Shown: piece by piece, positions 32,230 to 42,892 of the stretch
Layout: each line of letters starts with the position of its first letter
Numbering within the stretch: position 1 is the stretch's first letter
Origin: Silene conica
Lineage: Eukaryota > Streptophyta > Magnoliopsida > Caryophyllales > Caryophyllaceae
Direction of reading: 5' to 3'
DNA: 64,000 bases
NCBI GenBank assembly: GCA_029255685.2
Contig: CM055313.2
Coordinates: 26,637,079-26,701,078 of the forward strand
The notes under the pieces: model-generated
Told to the model about the DNA's origin: nothing
Database searches by the model: none
The model's input: only the letters and a program-made list of their open reading frames with translations
Position numbers and translations under genes: made by a program

Positions 32230-33345
32230 TTGCTCTTTTACTTATTTCGTGAAATTTGGACTTAAAATATTTGTTACTCACAAAGTATATAATTTTTTAT
32301 TTCGTGAATCTTGAACTTTAATTTGTGAAACCGGGACCTTATTTCGTGAAACTTGGACTTAAAATGTTTGTTTACTCACAAAATGTTTAATTTCTTATTT
32401 CGTGAATCTTGGACCTTAATTTGTGAAACCGTAACCTTATTTCGTGAAACTTGGAATTAAAATGTTTGTTCACTTACCAAATGTTTAATTTCTTATTTCG
32501 TGAATCTTGGACCTTAATTTGTGAAACCGGAACCTTATTTCGTGAAACTTGAAATTAAAATGTTTGTTCACTCACCAAATGTTTAATTTCTTATTTCGTG
32601 AATCTTGGACCTTAATTTGTGAAACCGGAACCTTATTTCGTGAAACTTGGAATTAAAATGTTTGTTCACTCACGAAATGTTTAATTTCTTATGTCGTGAA
32701 TCTTGGACCTTAATTTGTGAAACCGGAACCTTATTTCGTGAAACTTGGAATTAAAATGTTTGTTTTTCACAAAATGTTTAATTTCTTATTTTGTGAATCT
32801 TGGACCTTAATTTGTGAAACCGGAACCTTATTTCGTGAAACTTGGACTTAAAATGTTGGTTTATTTACAAAATGTAAAATTTCTTATTTCGTGAATCTTT
32901 GACCTTAATCTGTGAAACCGGAACCTTATTTCGTGAAACTTGGACTTAAAATTTTTATTTACTCACAAAATGTTTAATTTATTATTTCGTGAATCTTGGA
33001 CCTTAATTTGTGAAACCGGGAGTTTATTTCGTGAAACTTAGACTTAAAATGTTTGTTTATTCACGAAATGTTTAATTTCTTATTTCGTGAATGTTGGACC
33101 TTAATTTGTGAAACCGGGAGTTTATTTCGTGAAACTTAAACTTAAAATGTTTGTTTATTCAGAAAATGTTTAATTTCTTATTTCGTGAATTTTTGACATT
33201 AATTTGTGAAACCGGGACCTTATTTCGTGAAACTTGGTCTTAAAATGTTTGTTAATTCATAAAATGTATAATTTTTTATTTTGTGAATTTTGAACCTTGA
33301 TTTGTGAAACCGGGAACTTAATTTGCGAAACTTGGACATAAATAA
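32230..33345. repeat. Tandem array of about 102 bp units
   Basis: About eleven units: TTATTTCGTGAATCTTGGAC, CTTAATTTGTGAAACCGG, AACCTTATTTCGTGAAACTT, GGACTTAAAATGTTTGTTCA and CTCACAAAATGTTTAATTTC in order. The GTGAA word is shared with the array at 31310-31935. Sits inside element A. Confidence 0.9.
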
Positions 33346-33569
33346 TTCATTGAGTCAACCAGAGTTCCTTTCTCACCCCAGTATTTGCGAGATCGATGCT
33401 AAATTCTGAATCTCGAAATCAAGATCGGTACGATTCTACTACTTTAATAAATTGTATAAAAAAGAATGACACCAATCTCTTTCATTTATGGCACGACCAT
33501 ACATACACCGATACAGGTACAATAGCCAAAAAAACACTGCCGCTGTGCCGCCAATAGAGAGAGTGCATG

Positions 33570-34088
33570 CTAGACTATAATAGGACCGATTGGCGGAGCT
33601 ATATCCGGTGGCGGAAACACTTCTGGGGGAATAGGCGGAACATCGGGTGGCTGCCGTGGTGGTTGAGGAGGCGGTACAACATCAGGTCCAGGAGGAGAAG
33701 GAATAGGCGGGTGGGGGGAATCCGGACCTGATGGATTGGGGCTTGGATCGGGCGGTGGTTGAGGAAATCCAATTTCTTCTGGAGGAGTGGCGATACTAAT
33801 TTCGGGTAGTGAAGGATCAATATCAGGAGGATCCCTTGGCAATTCTGGCATCTCTAACGGCGTTGCGGGATCCACCTCCGTTATTCGCCGTTGCGGGAAC
33901 TCTGGTGGTGACTGGGAAGACGCCGGAGAACGCCATGTGAAGATGTTGTCGGTTTTACGTAATTGTGGTAACTTTGTGTTGTTGACAAAGTAGATTGCAT
34001 AGAGTTGGAGATTGAGATGGTGTGGTTTTACGAGTCGGGTACAATTGGTGACCAAATTGATAAGTGAAAATGAAGTCATGCTTGCCAT
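33570..34088 (-). CDS. Proline-rich protein ORF carried by element A
   Basis: 172 codons from the ATG at 34088, chosen over the upstream 34142 ATG because ACAACAATGGCA is a good plant start context and 34142 lies in the terminal repeat zone. Residues 1-70 are Ser/Thr/Asn/Lys/Arg-rich with almost no acids (MASMTSFSLINLVTNC), compatible with an organelle transit peptide. Residues 75-172 are about one-third proline with Asp/Glu and PPD/PPE repeats, ending APPIGPIIV. I recognise no catalytic domain. The ORF is uninterrupted and lies next to the right terminus, so capture of a host gene is likely; it could also belong to the element. Function unknown. Confidence 0.5.
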   Translation of the reverse strand: MASMTSFSLINLVTNCTRLVKPHHLNLQLYAIYFVNNTKLPQLRKTDNIFTWRSPASSQSPPEFPQRRITEVDPATPLEMPELPRDPPDIDPSLPEISIATPPEEIGFPQPPPDPSPNPSGPDSPHPPIPSPPGPDVVPPPQPPRQPPDVPPIPPEVFPPPDIAPPIGPIIV

Positions 34089-34199
34089 TGTTGTTACTGG
34101 ACACGTGTCAAGATCTGGTGCGTCTATTGTTTTTAGACCCAACGGTTATGATGAGTCCGACAGCCTCATATTAAGGAGGGTGCCTCACGTGATTCAAAT

Positions 34200-34201
<2 letters not shown>

Positions 34202-34291
<90 letters not shown>
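34202..34291. repeat. (TA)n microsatellite 2
   Basis: About 90 bp of TA between element A and foldback B. Confidence 0.97.
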
Positions 34292-34294
<3 letters not shown>

Positions 34295-34678
34295 TTGAGA
34301 TCCGGTGAGAACCACCTTACAATGAGAACCGGTGAGAACTCTTCCTTACGGAGTTTTTTTAAAAAAATTAATGACATAATTGGATTCGGCATGGAATTTT
34401 ATGGCCAGAGAACATATTTCTTGGTCTAGAAAATAAATACTAGTGGCGGAGAAATGATAGATACGAAAAAATAGATAGTAGGTGCATGCAAATAAATAAA
34501 ACGTATCTCACCTTGAATTCCGTCACTAGTATTTATTTTCTAGACCAAGAAATATGTTCTCTAGCTATAAAATGTCATGCCGAATCCAATTATGTCATTA
34601 ATTTTTTTTTAAAAAGTCCGTAAGGTAGAGTTCTCACAAAGTTCTCATTGTAAGGTGGTTCTCACCGGATCTCAAGTC
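34292..34678. mobile_element. TA-flanked foldback element B (387 bp)
   Basis: Nearly complete palindrome: GACTTGAGATCCGGTGAGAA at the left, its complement at the right, loop near 34470-34500. Arms contain CATATTTCTTGGTCTAGAAA and its complement. (TA)n on both sides. Same family as C and D. Confidence 0.9.
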
Positions 34679-34696
34679 TATATATATATATATATA

Positions 34697-35079
34697 GACT
34701 TGAGATCCGGTGAGAACCACCTTACAATGAGAACTTTGTGAGAACTCTACCTTACGGATTTTTTTAGCAAAAATTAATGACATATTTGAATTCGGCATGA
34801 CATTTATTAGCTAGAGAACATATTTCTTGGTCTAGAAAATAAATACTAGTGACGGAAATCAATGTGAGATACGTTTTATTTATTTGCATACACATACTAT
34901 CTATTTTTTCGTACCTATCATTTTTCCGCCACTAGTATTTATTTTCTAGACCAAGAAATATGTTCTCTGGCCATAAAATTCCATGCCGAATCCAATTATG
35001 TCATTAATTTTTTTAAAAAAACTCCGTAAGGAAGAATTCTCACCGGTTTTCATTGTAAGGTGGTTCTCACCGGATCCCA

Positions 35080-35083
<4 letters not shown>
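34697..35083. mobile_element. TA-flanked foldback element C (387 bp)
   Basis: Second copy of the foldback, separated from B by only 18 bp of TA and in the opposite orientation (compare the GTGACGGAAATCAA versus GTGGCGGAGAAATG sides). Right end reads CACCGGATCCCAACCC. Confidence 0.9.
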
Positions 35084-35115
<32 letters not shown>

Positions 35116-35117
<2 letters not shown>

Positions 35118-37233
35118 TTTAGGATCGGGTGAGAACGATTATACGGTGCATACGGTGAGAACGAGTCATGTCCCTTGGATTAAAACACAATCAACGGTTA
35201 AAAAATACCCACAACCCACATTCTAGATAGATTTTTTGACGGAGTAGATAATTTTTTTTTTACCTTTTTACATAAAATTAGATACATTTTTTTACGGAGT
35301 AAATACCTTTTTTTTTTTTTTTTTTATCTTTTTACGTAAACCTATATACATTTTTTTGACGGAGTAGATACATTTTTTTTACTTTTTTACGTAAACCTAT
35401 ATACATTTTTTGACGGAGTAGATACATTTTTTTTAAAATTTTTTTTACATAAACCTAGATACATTTTTTGAAGGAGATACGTTTTTTTTACTTTTTTTAC
35501 CTAAACCTAGATACATTTTTTGAAGTAGTAGATACATTTTTTTTGTACTTTTTTACGTAAACCTAGATACATTTTTTGACGAGGTAGATACATTTTTTTT
35601 ACTTTTTTTACATATACCTAGATACATTTTTTGAATGAGTAAATACATTTTTTTTACTTTTTTTTACATAAACCTAGATACATTTTTTGAAGGAGTAGAT
35701 ACATTTTTTTTTACTTTTTTTACTTAAACCTAGATACATTTTTTGAATGAGTAGATACATTTTTTTTTATTTTTTTACATAAACCTAGATACATTTTTTG
35801 AAGGAGTAGATACATTTTTTTTTACTTTTTTTACTTAAACCTAGATACATTTTTTGACGAAGTAGATACATTTTTTTTTACTTTTTTTACATAAATCTAG
35901 ATACATTTTTTAAGGGGTAGATTTTTTGACAGAGTAGATACATTTTTTTTTTTTTACTTTTTTACGTAAACCTAGATACATTGTTTGACGGAGTAGATAC
36001 ATTTTTTTTTTTTTACCTTTTTTACATAAATCTTATCTTAAGCTTGGTTAGTTGGTTGAACAATTATATTATATTATATCGCGTGCATGCATGATTTGGC
36101 TTCATGCTTTTACGTTTCTAATTTAATGCACTCTTTTCCGACTTCTTCTCTTCTTCTTCCTCCTCTACTTAATTAATAATTACTTCTATATTAAGTTTTT
36201 TCTTGTTTTTTCCTTTTTAATCAAAATAATAATCCTAGATACATTTTTTGACGGAGTAGATACAATTTTTTTTACGTTTTACCTAAACTTAGTTTTTACG
36301 GAGTAAATACATTTTTTAATTTTTTTTTTCATAAACGTAGATACATTTCTTGACGGAATAGATAATTTTTTTAAATTAAACCTAGATACATTTTTGGACG
36401 GAGTAGATACATTTTTTTTTTTACATTTTTTACATAAACCTATATATATTTTTTACCTAAACAAGTGTATCTACTCCGTCAAAAAATGTATCTAGATTTA
36501 TGTAAAAAAAATGTATCTACCCGTCAAAAAATATATCTAGGTTTATGTAAAAAAATTCATTTTTTGACGGAGTAGATAAATTTTTTTTAGCTTTTTTATA
36601 TAAACCTAGATACATTTTTTAACGGAGTAGATACATTTTCTTACTTAATCCTGGATACATTTTTTTATGGAATAAATACATTTTTTAAATTTTTTTTACA
36701 TAAACCTAGATACATTTTTTGACGGAATAGATACAACTTTTTTTTTACTTAAACCTAGATATACTTTTGACGGGATAGATACATTTTTTTTTACTTTTTT
36801 ACATCAACCTAGTTACATTTTTTTAGAGAGTAATTTTTTTACTTCAACAATTTACATCAAGGGTTAAGCCCTTTACATGAATCAATGAAATAGTGAAGTA
36901 GAAAATGTTAGTGGTTTAATTATTACAGTGACAATTTACACTTCTCAATATTTCACTTCCGTTTCTACGATTTTCAAAAATTCATTGGTTTAGTTATTGT
37001 AATTGGTAATTGGTAATTAGATTGTTCTGGAATCAATAAAATAATGTAATTCAATTTCAAATTTCTGAAAAATTGGTTGAATAGTGGATACGTATGATCA
37101 AAAGAGAGGATGAAGATGGGATATGTGGAGATATATACTTATGGGTGATCTCAGCCTTCTATCTAATTTCAATCTAATGGTAGATATGTGTTCTCACCGT
37201 ATGCACCGAATGATCGTTCTCACCGGATCTTGC

Positions 37234-37236
<3 letters not shown>
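35116..37236. mobile_element. TA-flanked element F with tandem-repeat interior
   Basis: Left GATTTAGGATCGGGTGAGAA, right TTCTCACCGGATCTTGCCTC; about 50 bp inverted similarity including CGGTGCATACGGTGAGAAC on both sides. (TA)n at 35084-35115 and 37237-37278. Nearly all of the interior is one degenerate tandem array. Confidence 0.85.
35215..36840. repeat. Degenerate tandem array of about 50-60 bp units
   Basis: About 25 units of CCTAGATACATTTTTTGACG, GAGTAGATACATTTTTTTT, ACTTTTTTACATAAA. One block (about 36465-36555) is in the opposite orientation, and a unique 190 bp island (36040-36230) interrupts it. Confidence 0.85.

Positions 37237-37278
<42 letters not shown>
37237..37278. repeat. (TA)n microsatellite between F and E
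   Basis: About 42 bp of TA, with TATAGA at the start of the next element as at every other junction. Confidence 0.95.
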
Positions 37279-37281
<3 letters not shown>

Positions 37282-38340
37282 TTGGGATCACATGAGTCCA
37301 CCCTAAATATTTGAGTCCATGAGTCTAACAATGATATCATAAGTTATATAAAAAAGTATCACGTTTTTTCAATATCAAATTTTTTTCCATTTTTTGTTTT
37401 TTCTTTTTCAATATTACTTTTTTTTCCTTTTTTTGCCTCTTCTTTTAAAATGACATTTTCTTTATTAAAAAATTTCCTTTTTCTGTATGCACTTTTTTAA
37501 AACAAACACGTTTTTTTTTTTTTAATAAAAAGGCGTTTTTTCTCGAATTTTTTTTTCATTACAATATCACAAGTTACTCAATACAATATCACCGGTTCTT
37601 CAAAATAATATCACAAAAAAAAAAATTCGAGAGAAAAAATTGAAAAAAAAAATTTGAAAAAAATATTTCCAGGAAAAAAATTTCGTGATATTGTTTAATA
37701 TAGTGCGTGATATTGTTTAACAAAAGACGTTTTTTCGATTTTTTTCATTACAATATCACAAGTTACTCAATACAATATCACCGGTTCTTCAAAATAATAT
37801 CACAAAAAAAAATTTGAGAAAAAAAATATTTCGGAAAAAAAATTCGAGAGAAAAAATTGAAAAAAAAATATTTGAAAAAATTATTTCCGGGAAAAAAATT
37901 TCTTGAAAAAATTTCGTGATATTGTTTAATATAGTGCGTGATATTGTTTAACAAAAGGCGTTTTTCTCGGAAAAAATTTTCGATAAATTTCATTACAATA
38001 TCACAAGTTACTCAATACAATATCACCGGTTCTTCAAAATAATATCACAAAAAAAAATTCTGAAAAAAAAATCGAGAAAAAAAACATTTCGGAAAAAAAT
38101 TTGAGGAAAAAATTTGAAACAAAAAATTTTGAAAAAAAAGTTTCCAGGAAAAAAGGCTATGAAAAAAATTTCGCGATATTGTTTTATATAGTGCGTGATA
38201 TTGTTTCCTGTGATATTGTATTGAAAAGTTTATGATATTGTAGACTTTGTAGTGTAAAACAAAAGTGATATTTTTTTATACAACTTGTGATACTCTAAAT
38301 GGACTCATGGACTCAAATATTTAGGTGGACTCACCGGATC
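37279..38340. mobile_element. TA-flanked element E with tandem-repeat interior
   Basis: Left GAGTTGGGATCACATGAGTC, right GGTGGACTCACCGGATC; about 55 bp inverted similarity including AAATATTTGAGTCCATGAGT. Interior has three to four diverged copies of a roughly 200 bp unit (ATCACAAGTTACTCAATACA, ATATCACCGGTTCTTCAAAA, then A-rich sequence). At the right it is fused with foldback D through the shared GGATCC, with no TA between. Confidence 0.8.
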
Positions 38341-38716
38341 CGGTGAGAACCACCTTACAATGAGAACTTTGTGAGAACTCTACCTTACGGACTTTTTTAA
38401 AAAAAATTAATGACATAATTGGATTCGGCATGACATTTTATAGCTAGAGAACATATTTCTTGGTCTAGAAAATAAATAATAGTGACGGAAATCAAGGTGA
38501 GATACGTTTTATTTATTTGCATACACCTACTATCTATGTTTTCGTATCTATCATTTTTTCGCCACTAGTATTTATTTTCTAGACCAAGAAATATGTTCTA
38601 TGACCATAAAATTCCATGCCGAATCCAATTATGTCATTAATTTTTTTAAAAAAACTCCGTAAGAAAGAGTTCTCACCAGTTTTCATTGTAAGGTGGTTCT
38701 CACCGGATCTCAACCC
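38337..38716. mobile_element. TA-flanked foldback element D
   Basis: Third copy of the B/C foldback (GATCCGGTGAGAACCACC ... CTCACCGGATCTCAACCC). The right end is followed by (TA)n (38717-38737). The left end has lost its outer bases and TA and overlaps the end of element E. Confidence 0.88.
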
Positions 38717-38860
38717 TATATATATATATATATATATTAGGATATAATGATGTGACGGTCTCGACTCTTAGACTCTCGATCACCAAAATAAAAGACTGTT
38801 GCTGGGTTGGGTTGGGTTGAAACACAGTGAAACAAAAACACAGAGACAGAGACAGCCAGC

Positions 38861-41800
38861 ATGCCCACGTCATCCAAATTGTTCCACACAACCTTGTACA
38901 CTCTCCGTCCTTACTTGTCGGCCGCCGTGAGGTCCCACCACACCACCCACCTTTTGCGCTTAGCTTCCCTCAAACATCGTTATTATACTGTAAGACTGTC
39001 TTATTCTATAATTTGCGTTTTTTTGGTTTTTTTTCATTTGACACTTAACCCGTTTACTGTACTTTTTAATTGGTAACCTGGTTGAAATTGGGTTTTCGTT
39101 GTCGTACTATATAACGGTCTTATTTAATGGTCATACGGACTTATTGCCCATTTGATGCTGTTACTGATTTTATTGGGTTACTGAATGAAATGAGAATGGT
39201 TAGGGGTTTTTATAGATTAATTTGAATGTTGATGTTGATTTGGTAATTGGGTTAGGTTCATTTTGATGATTGAAGGGTTTTTGATTGTTGAGGGAATGTT
39301 AATGTCAATTAGGTTAGGTTTGGTTCATTTTATAGAAGGGTTAAATGGTAATTCATAGCTGTCGTGCTGTCGGATTTTGCTTAGTGGAGAGGAAGGTTAG
39401 GGTAAATGCGCGAAGAACTTATTGGGTTGGGCTGGTTTGGGGGTTTGGATGGGTTGTGGGGGCAGCCGGGCAGGCGTGTGTCGTGCTGTCGGATTTTCCT
39501 CAGTGGAGAGGAAGATTAGGGTAAATGCGCGAAGAACTTATTGGGTTGGGTTGGATTGGGTTGTTTGGGGGTTTGGGTGGGTTGTGGGGGCAGGCATGTG
39601 TCGTGCTGTCGGATTTTGCTCAGTGGAGAGGAAGATTGGGGTAAATGCGCGAAGAACTTATTGGGTTGGCTGGTTTGGGGGTTTGGATGGGTTGTGGGGG
39701 CAGGCTTGTGTCATGGTGTCGGATTTTGCTCAGTGGAGAGAAAGATTAGGGTAAATGCGCGAAGAACTTATTGGGTTGGGCTGGGTTGGGGGTTTGGGTG
39801 GGTTGTGGGGGCGGGAGTGTCAATGTAGTTTGGGGTGCCTCTTCACACTTTACCGTGTTGCCTAGCGAAGCTTTGGTTGTTCCGCCATGTCCTGCTCATG
39901 ACACATTTAGCGGAGCTCAATGATATGCCAAGCTCTGGATCTCCTTGGTTCCTTGAGGGTTGGGGCTAAAATGTGGGGGGGATGACTTCGTTAGGATAAC
40001 TCTAGAGTCGGATTGTGGGACAATGAGTCCTATTAGGTTTTTAAGCTGGAGTGCTACGGGTTTTAAATTATTCCCGTGACTGTGTTATATTCAAAATCTC
40101 TTGCTGTTTATTCTGAAACGGTGAAATTTGAATTGTCGTTGTAAATTTGTAAGGTCGAACCATTTAAACAAGATATCGCGACTTTACATTGGTTCGAAAA
40201 GTTGTTTAGAAACTAATGTTGAAACTGGTACTTAGTGTACGTTTCACATGATGGTTTAGTTGGACCCCATTTCTTTAGAAATCTATGTTTAGACTGGTAC
40301 TTAGTCGGAAGTTCCTGACTTCCCCGGGAGTTCGTCCTTGTTGTTTCGGTACTTCTGTGAGCCTTGCACGGAGAACTAGTAAGACATGTGGCAGCCATAA
40401 ATTCAATGTTCTAAACTTCTAATATAGAGCAAAATCGAACATTGAAAAGCGATGAAGTCATCATCTGGGTTTCCATCCGAACTTTACTTGGCTACGTGAT
40501 ACCCCAAGCTCTGGCTCTCCTTAGTTCCTCGAGGGTCAGATAATCTGTGAGGAAATGACTTCATAAGGATAAGTATAAGAGTGTCTGGAAGGCTAGTGTG
40601 CCTAATTTCAGTTGCATCATAGGGAAACTTTAGAGTTGGATCGTATGACCATGAGACCTATTAAGTTTGTAAGCTCGAGTGCTAGGCTTCTAATAGAATA
40701 ACGGCTTTTTAAATAGTTACAATTACATACTATTATATTCAAAAATCTCATGTCATTGTAAATTGTAAGGTCCAAGCGGATAAACAAGATTCTTGTGACT
40801 TTACGTTGTTCCCGTCTGCAAATTGTTTATAATCTTAAACCGTACTTAGTGTCCATTTCATATGATGGTTTAGTTGGAAAGCTTTTCCTTATGTTAATCT
40901 TTTCCTATTACAGATCTATATTGCATCGCTGTTGAATGGTGTTCGGATATTACCGCTCTTTGCTGTGCCGAGTCATTTTAAGGGTTCGGTTAAATCGGTT
41001 GTGACGCAAAGTTGTCCTGCTAAAGCAGATTCCGCAGATGAAATTGTTAATCAAGTTATTAGCACAATTGAAAGTACTTCTTCCAATAGGGAGATATGTA
41101 ACGAAATTGAACGGCTATGCAGATCTGAAAGTGTTTCTGCAATTGCTAAGCTACTGCAACATTTACACGATAAACACATTGTCCTCGGTTTTAATGCACT
41201 GGACATCCTTTTGTCTGCAACAAGCAAATGGAGTGACATTGAGCTTTCGCTTCAAATATTTAAGGATCTATTGGTTTCCTATGGCTGCGTGAGTCCAAAA
41301 TCTTACTGCAATCTCGCCAGAGCTTTTGCAAACACAGATGACTGTGAGCTTCTACTCCAATTTGTTCGGGATATATCTGACGGAACATTAAACCATAAAG
41401 TACTGATTCTGAACAAACTTATATACGGGTTTGCTGAGGCTGGTCAGATTGAAAAGGCACTAACAATATACGGGCATATGAAGGATTCAAAATGCAAGCC
41501 GGATCTGATCACTTATAATACAGTTCTTGGGATATTAGGTCAAGCGGGTAAATTGGATGACATGCTTCTAGAATTTGCTTCTATGAAAGAGGCTGACGTA
41601 GTTCCAGACATTTGGACATATAATACGTTGTTGAACAAGCTCCAAAAATTTGGTAGATTAGATCTTTGCTTAGTGTATATACTAGAAGTGTATGAGAAAG
41701 GACTTGTACCGGATTTGAGAACTTATACAGCGTTAATTGAGAGCTTTGGTCGATCAGGTCATACTGATCAAGCGTTGAAACTTTTTGATTCGATGAAGAT

Positions 41801-41957
41801 TAGAAATGTCCGTCCTTCAATCTATATATACAGGTCCTTGATTGATAGCCTGAAGAAAATGGGAAAATTAGAAGCTGCAGCTTTCCTATCTCGAGAGATG
41901 AAGGATTCTCTTCCAAATCTTGTTGGCCCAAAGGATTTCAAAAGAAAAAACAGATGA
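38861..41957 (+). CDS. P-class pentatricopeptide repeat protein, organelle-targeted (two exons)
   Basis: Exon 1 38861-38989 (43 codons, phase 0, donor GTAAGA); exon 2 40914-41957 after acceptor CCTATTACAG. Joined length 390 residues. The first 43 residues contain no Asp or Glu and many Ser, Thr, His and Arg, so a mitochondrial or plastid presequence is likely. Five adjacent 35-residue PPR motifs occupy about 206-380, with regular starts LNKLIYGFAEAG, ITYNTVLGILGQAG, WTYNTLLNKLQKFG, RTYTALIESFGRSG and YIYRSLIDSLKKMG. There are weaker helical repeats before them and no E, DYW or SMR tail, which makes it P-class: sequence-specific RNA binding in organelles for stability, splicing or translation. 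Its RNA target is not deducible by eye. The 1.9 kb intron is unusual for PPR genes and holds a minisatellite. Confidence 0.85.
39360..39825. repeat. Minisatellite in the PPR intron (four units of 114-121 bp)
   Basis: Anchors TCGTGCTGTCGGATTTTGCT at about 39362, 39481 and 39601, with a variant near 39713. The unit also has AGGGTAAATGCGCGAAGAAC and GGTTGTGGGGGCAGGC. Long open frames here are products of the repeat, not genes. Confidence 0.9.
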
Positions 41958-42230
41958 AACATCCACTTCAACAGTCACCGTTAACATTTTTGGATTGGAT
42001 ACAGAACCGTAACTATTCTATTGGTTGAGTTTATGTTGGACAAGCTGCAGAGCATGTAGAACCAGTTGAACTGGGAAATGGCAAGTTTTATCTCCACATA
42101 TTCATTTTTGTGTTTCGACTTTTGATTGCATACTAGTGTATTCGTCTTGCATTTTTTCTACAGTCTTACCAAGGTTGCAGTTTGATGTGCCCTTTAGTCA
42201 TATGTTATTTTTCTAATTGCAGGAAGTCTG

Positions 42231-42426
42231 ATTGAAGTCTGATTGAAGACGGACATATGCGTCACAAGCTGAAGACGGGTCAAGTAATACCCAAGTTGGT
42301 AGATAAGACAAAAGCAAATTGCATATGGAGTAGCATTATGCGCTTATCTTATCTAACCACTGGGGTATTAATTGACCCGTCCTCAACTTGGACGGGTATG
42401 TTCGTCTTCAATGAGAATTTGTGTTC
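42231..42426. mobile_element. GACGGGTCAA-family MITE in the PPR 3' flank
   Basis: Left ATTGAAGACGGACATATGCG and GAAGACGGGTCAAGTAATAC; right GTATTAATTGACCCGTCC and CGTCTTCAATGAGAATTTG. Inverted, about 195 bp, non-coding. Related to 21172-21362. Confidence 0.75.
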
Positions 42427-42892
42427 TAATTGATTCTGTGTATATTCAATGTAACCACGTGGCTTTTATTATGATGTTTCAATCTGTCTGAAATCGTCTC
42501 CTCTACCGAAAACTGTACTTCTGGTGACTCTATATCTCTATGCCAGCCTGCTCATGCCTTTGACCCTGTATTCTGCATCTTAATTTCCTTGTAATCTCTA
42601 TATCACTCCTCATTCCCCAGTTGCAAGCATTTCTATTGCATTAGCAGCTTCGTAAGCCTCCTTACTGCACCCTTCATGATTACGAACAGCAAACAGAAAC
42701 GTACAATGTAATACTGTTTTTTTGCTGGTTTTGATATTTGGAGCACCACAGCTTCTGATGCATGTATATATTATTATATGTGCTTGGTGTTGTCTTCATG
42801 CTGGTTACTTCAGTATTTGGATCTGTGAATAACTGAGCCGCGAAAGAAAGGTTGTAACTTGTTATAGTGAAGCTTTTAACGGTTTGTCGTGT

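Larger units (their letters stand above)
30685..34201. mobile_element. TA-microsatellite-flanked element A (one composite or two joined elements)
   Basis: Outer ends are inverted copies over about 110 bp: left GAATTTGAATCACGTGAGGC, right GCCTCACGTGATTCAAATCC, with CGCACCAGATCTTGCCACGTG-like sequence further in on both sides. (TA)n flanks both ends. In the middle, 32049-32102 is a perfect 54 bp palindrome (GGCCTCTATATAGAGGCC at its centre) made of two more such ends back to back around (TA)3. It is therefore either two elements (30685-32072 and 32079-34201) or one with an inverted internal insertion. Each half holds its own tandem array, and the right half a proline-rich ORF. No transposase seen. 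Confidence 0.75.

Noticed and set aside
34012-34392. Open frames with long Ile-Tyr runs on both strands (also at 37123-37314)
   Set aside because: They are translations of (TA)n microsatellites and have no coding meaning.
39422-39828. Gly/Trp-rich open frames of about 100 codons
   Set aside because: They arise from the 114-121 bp minisatellite in the PPR intron and change frame with unit length.
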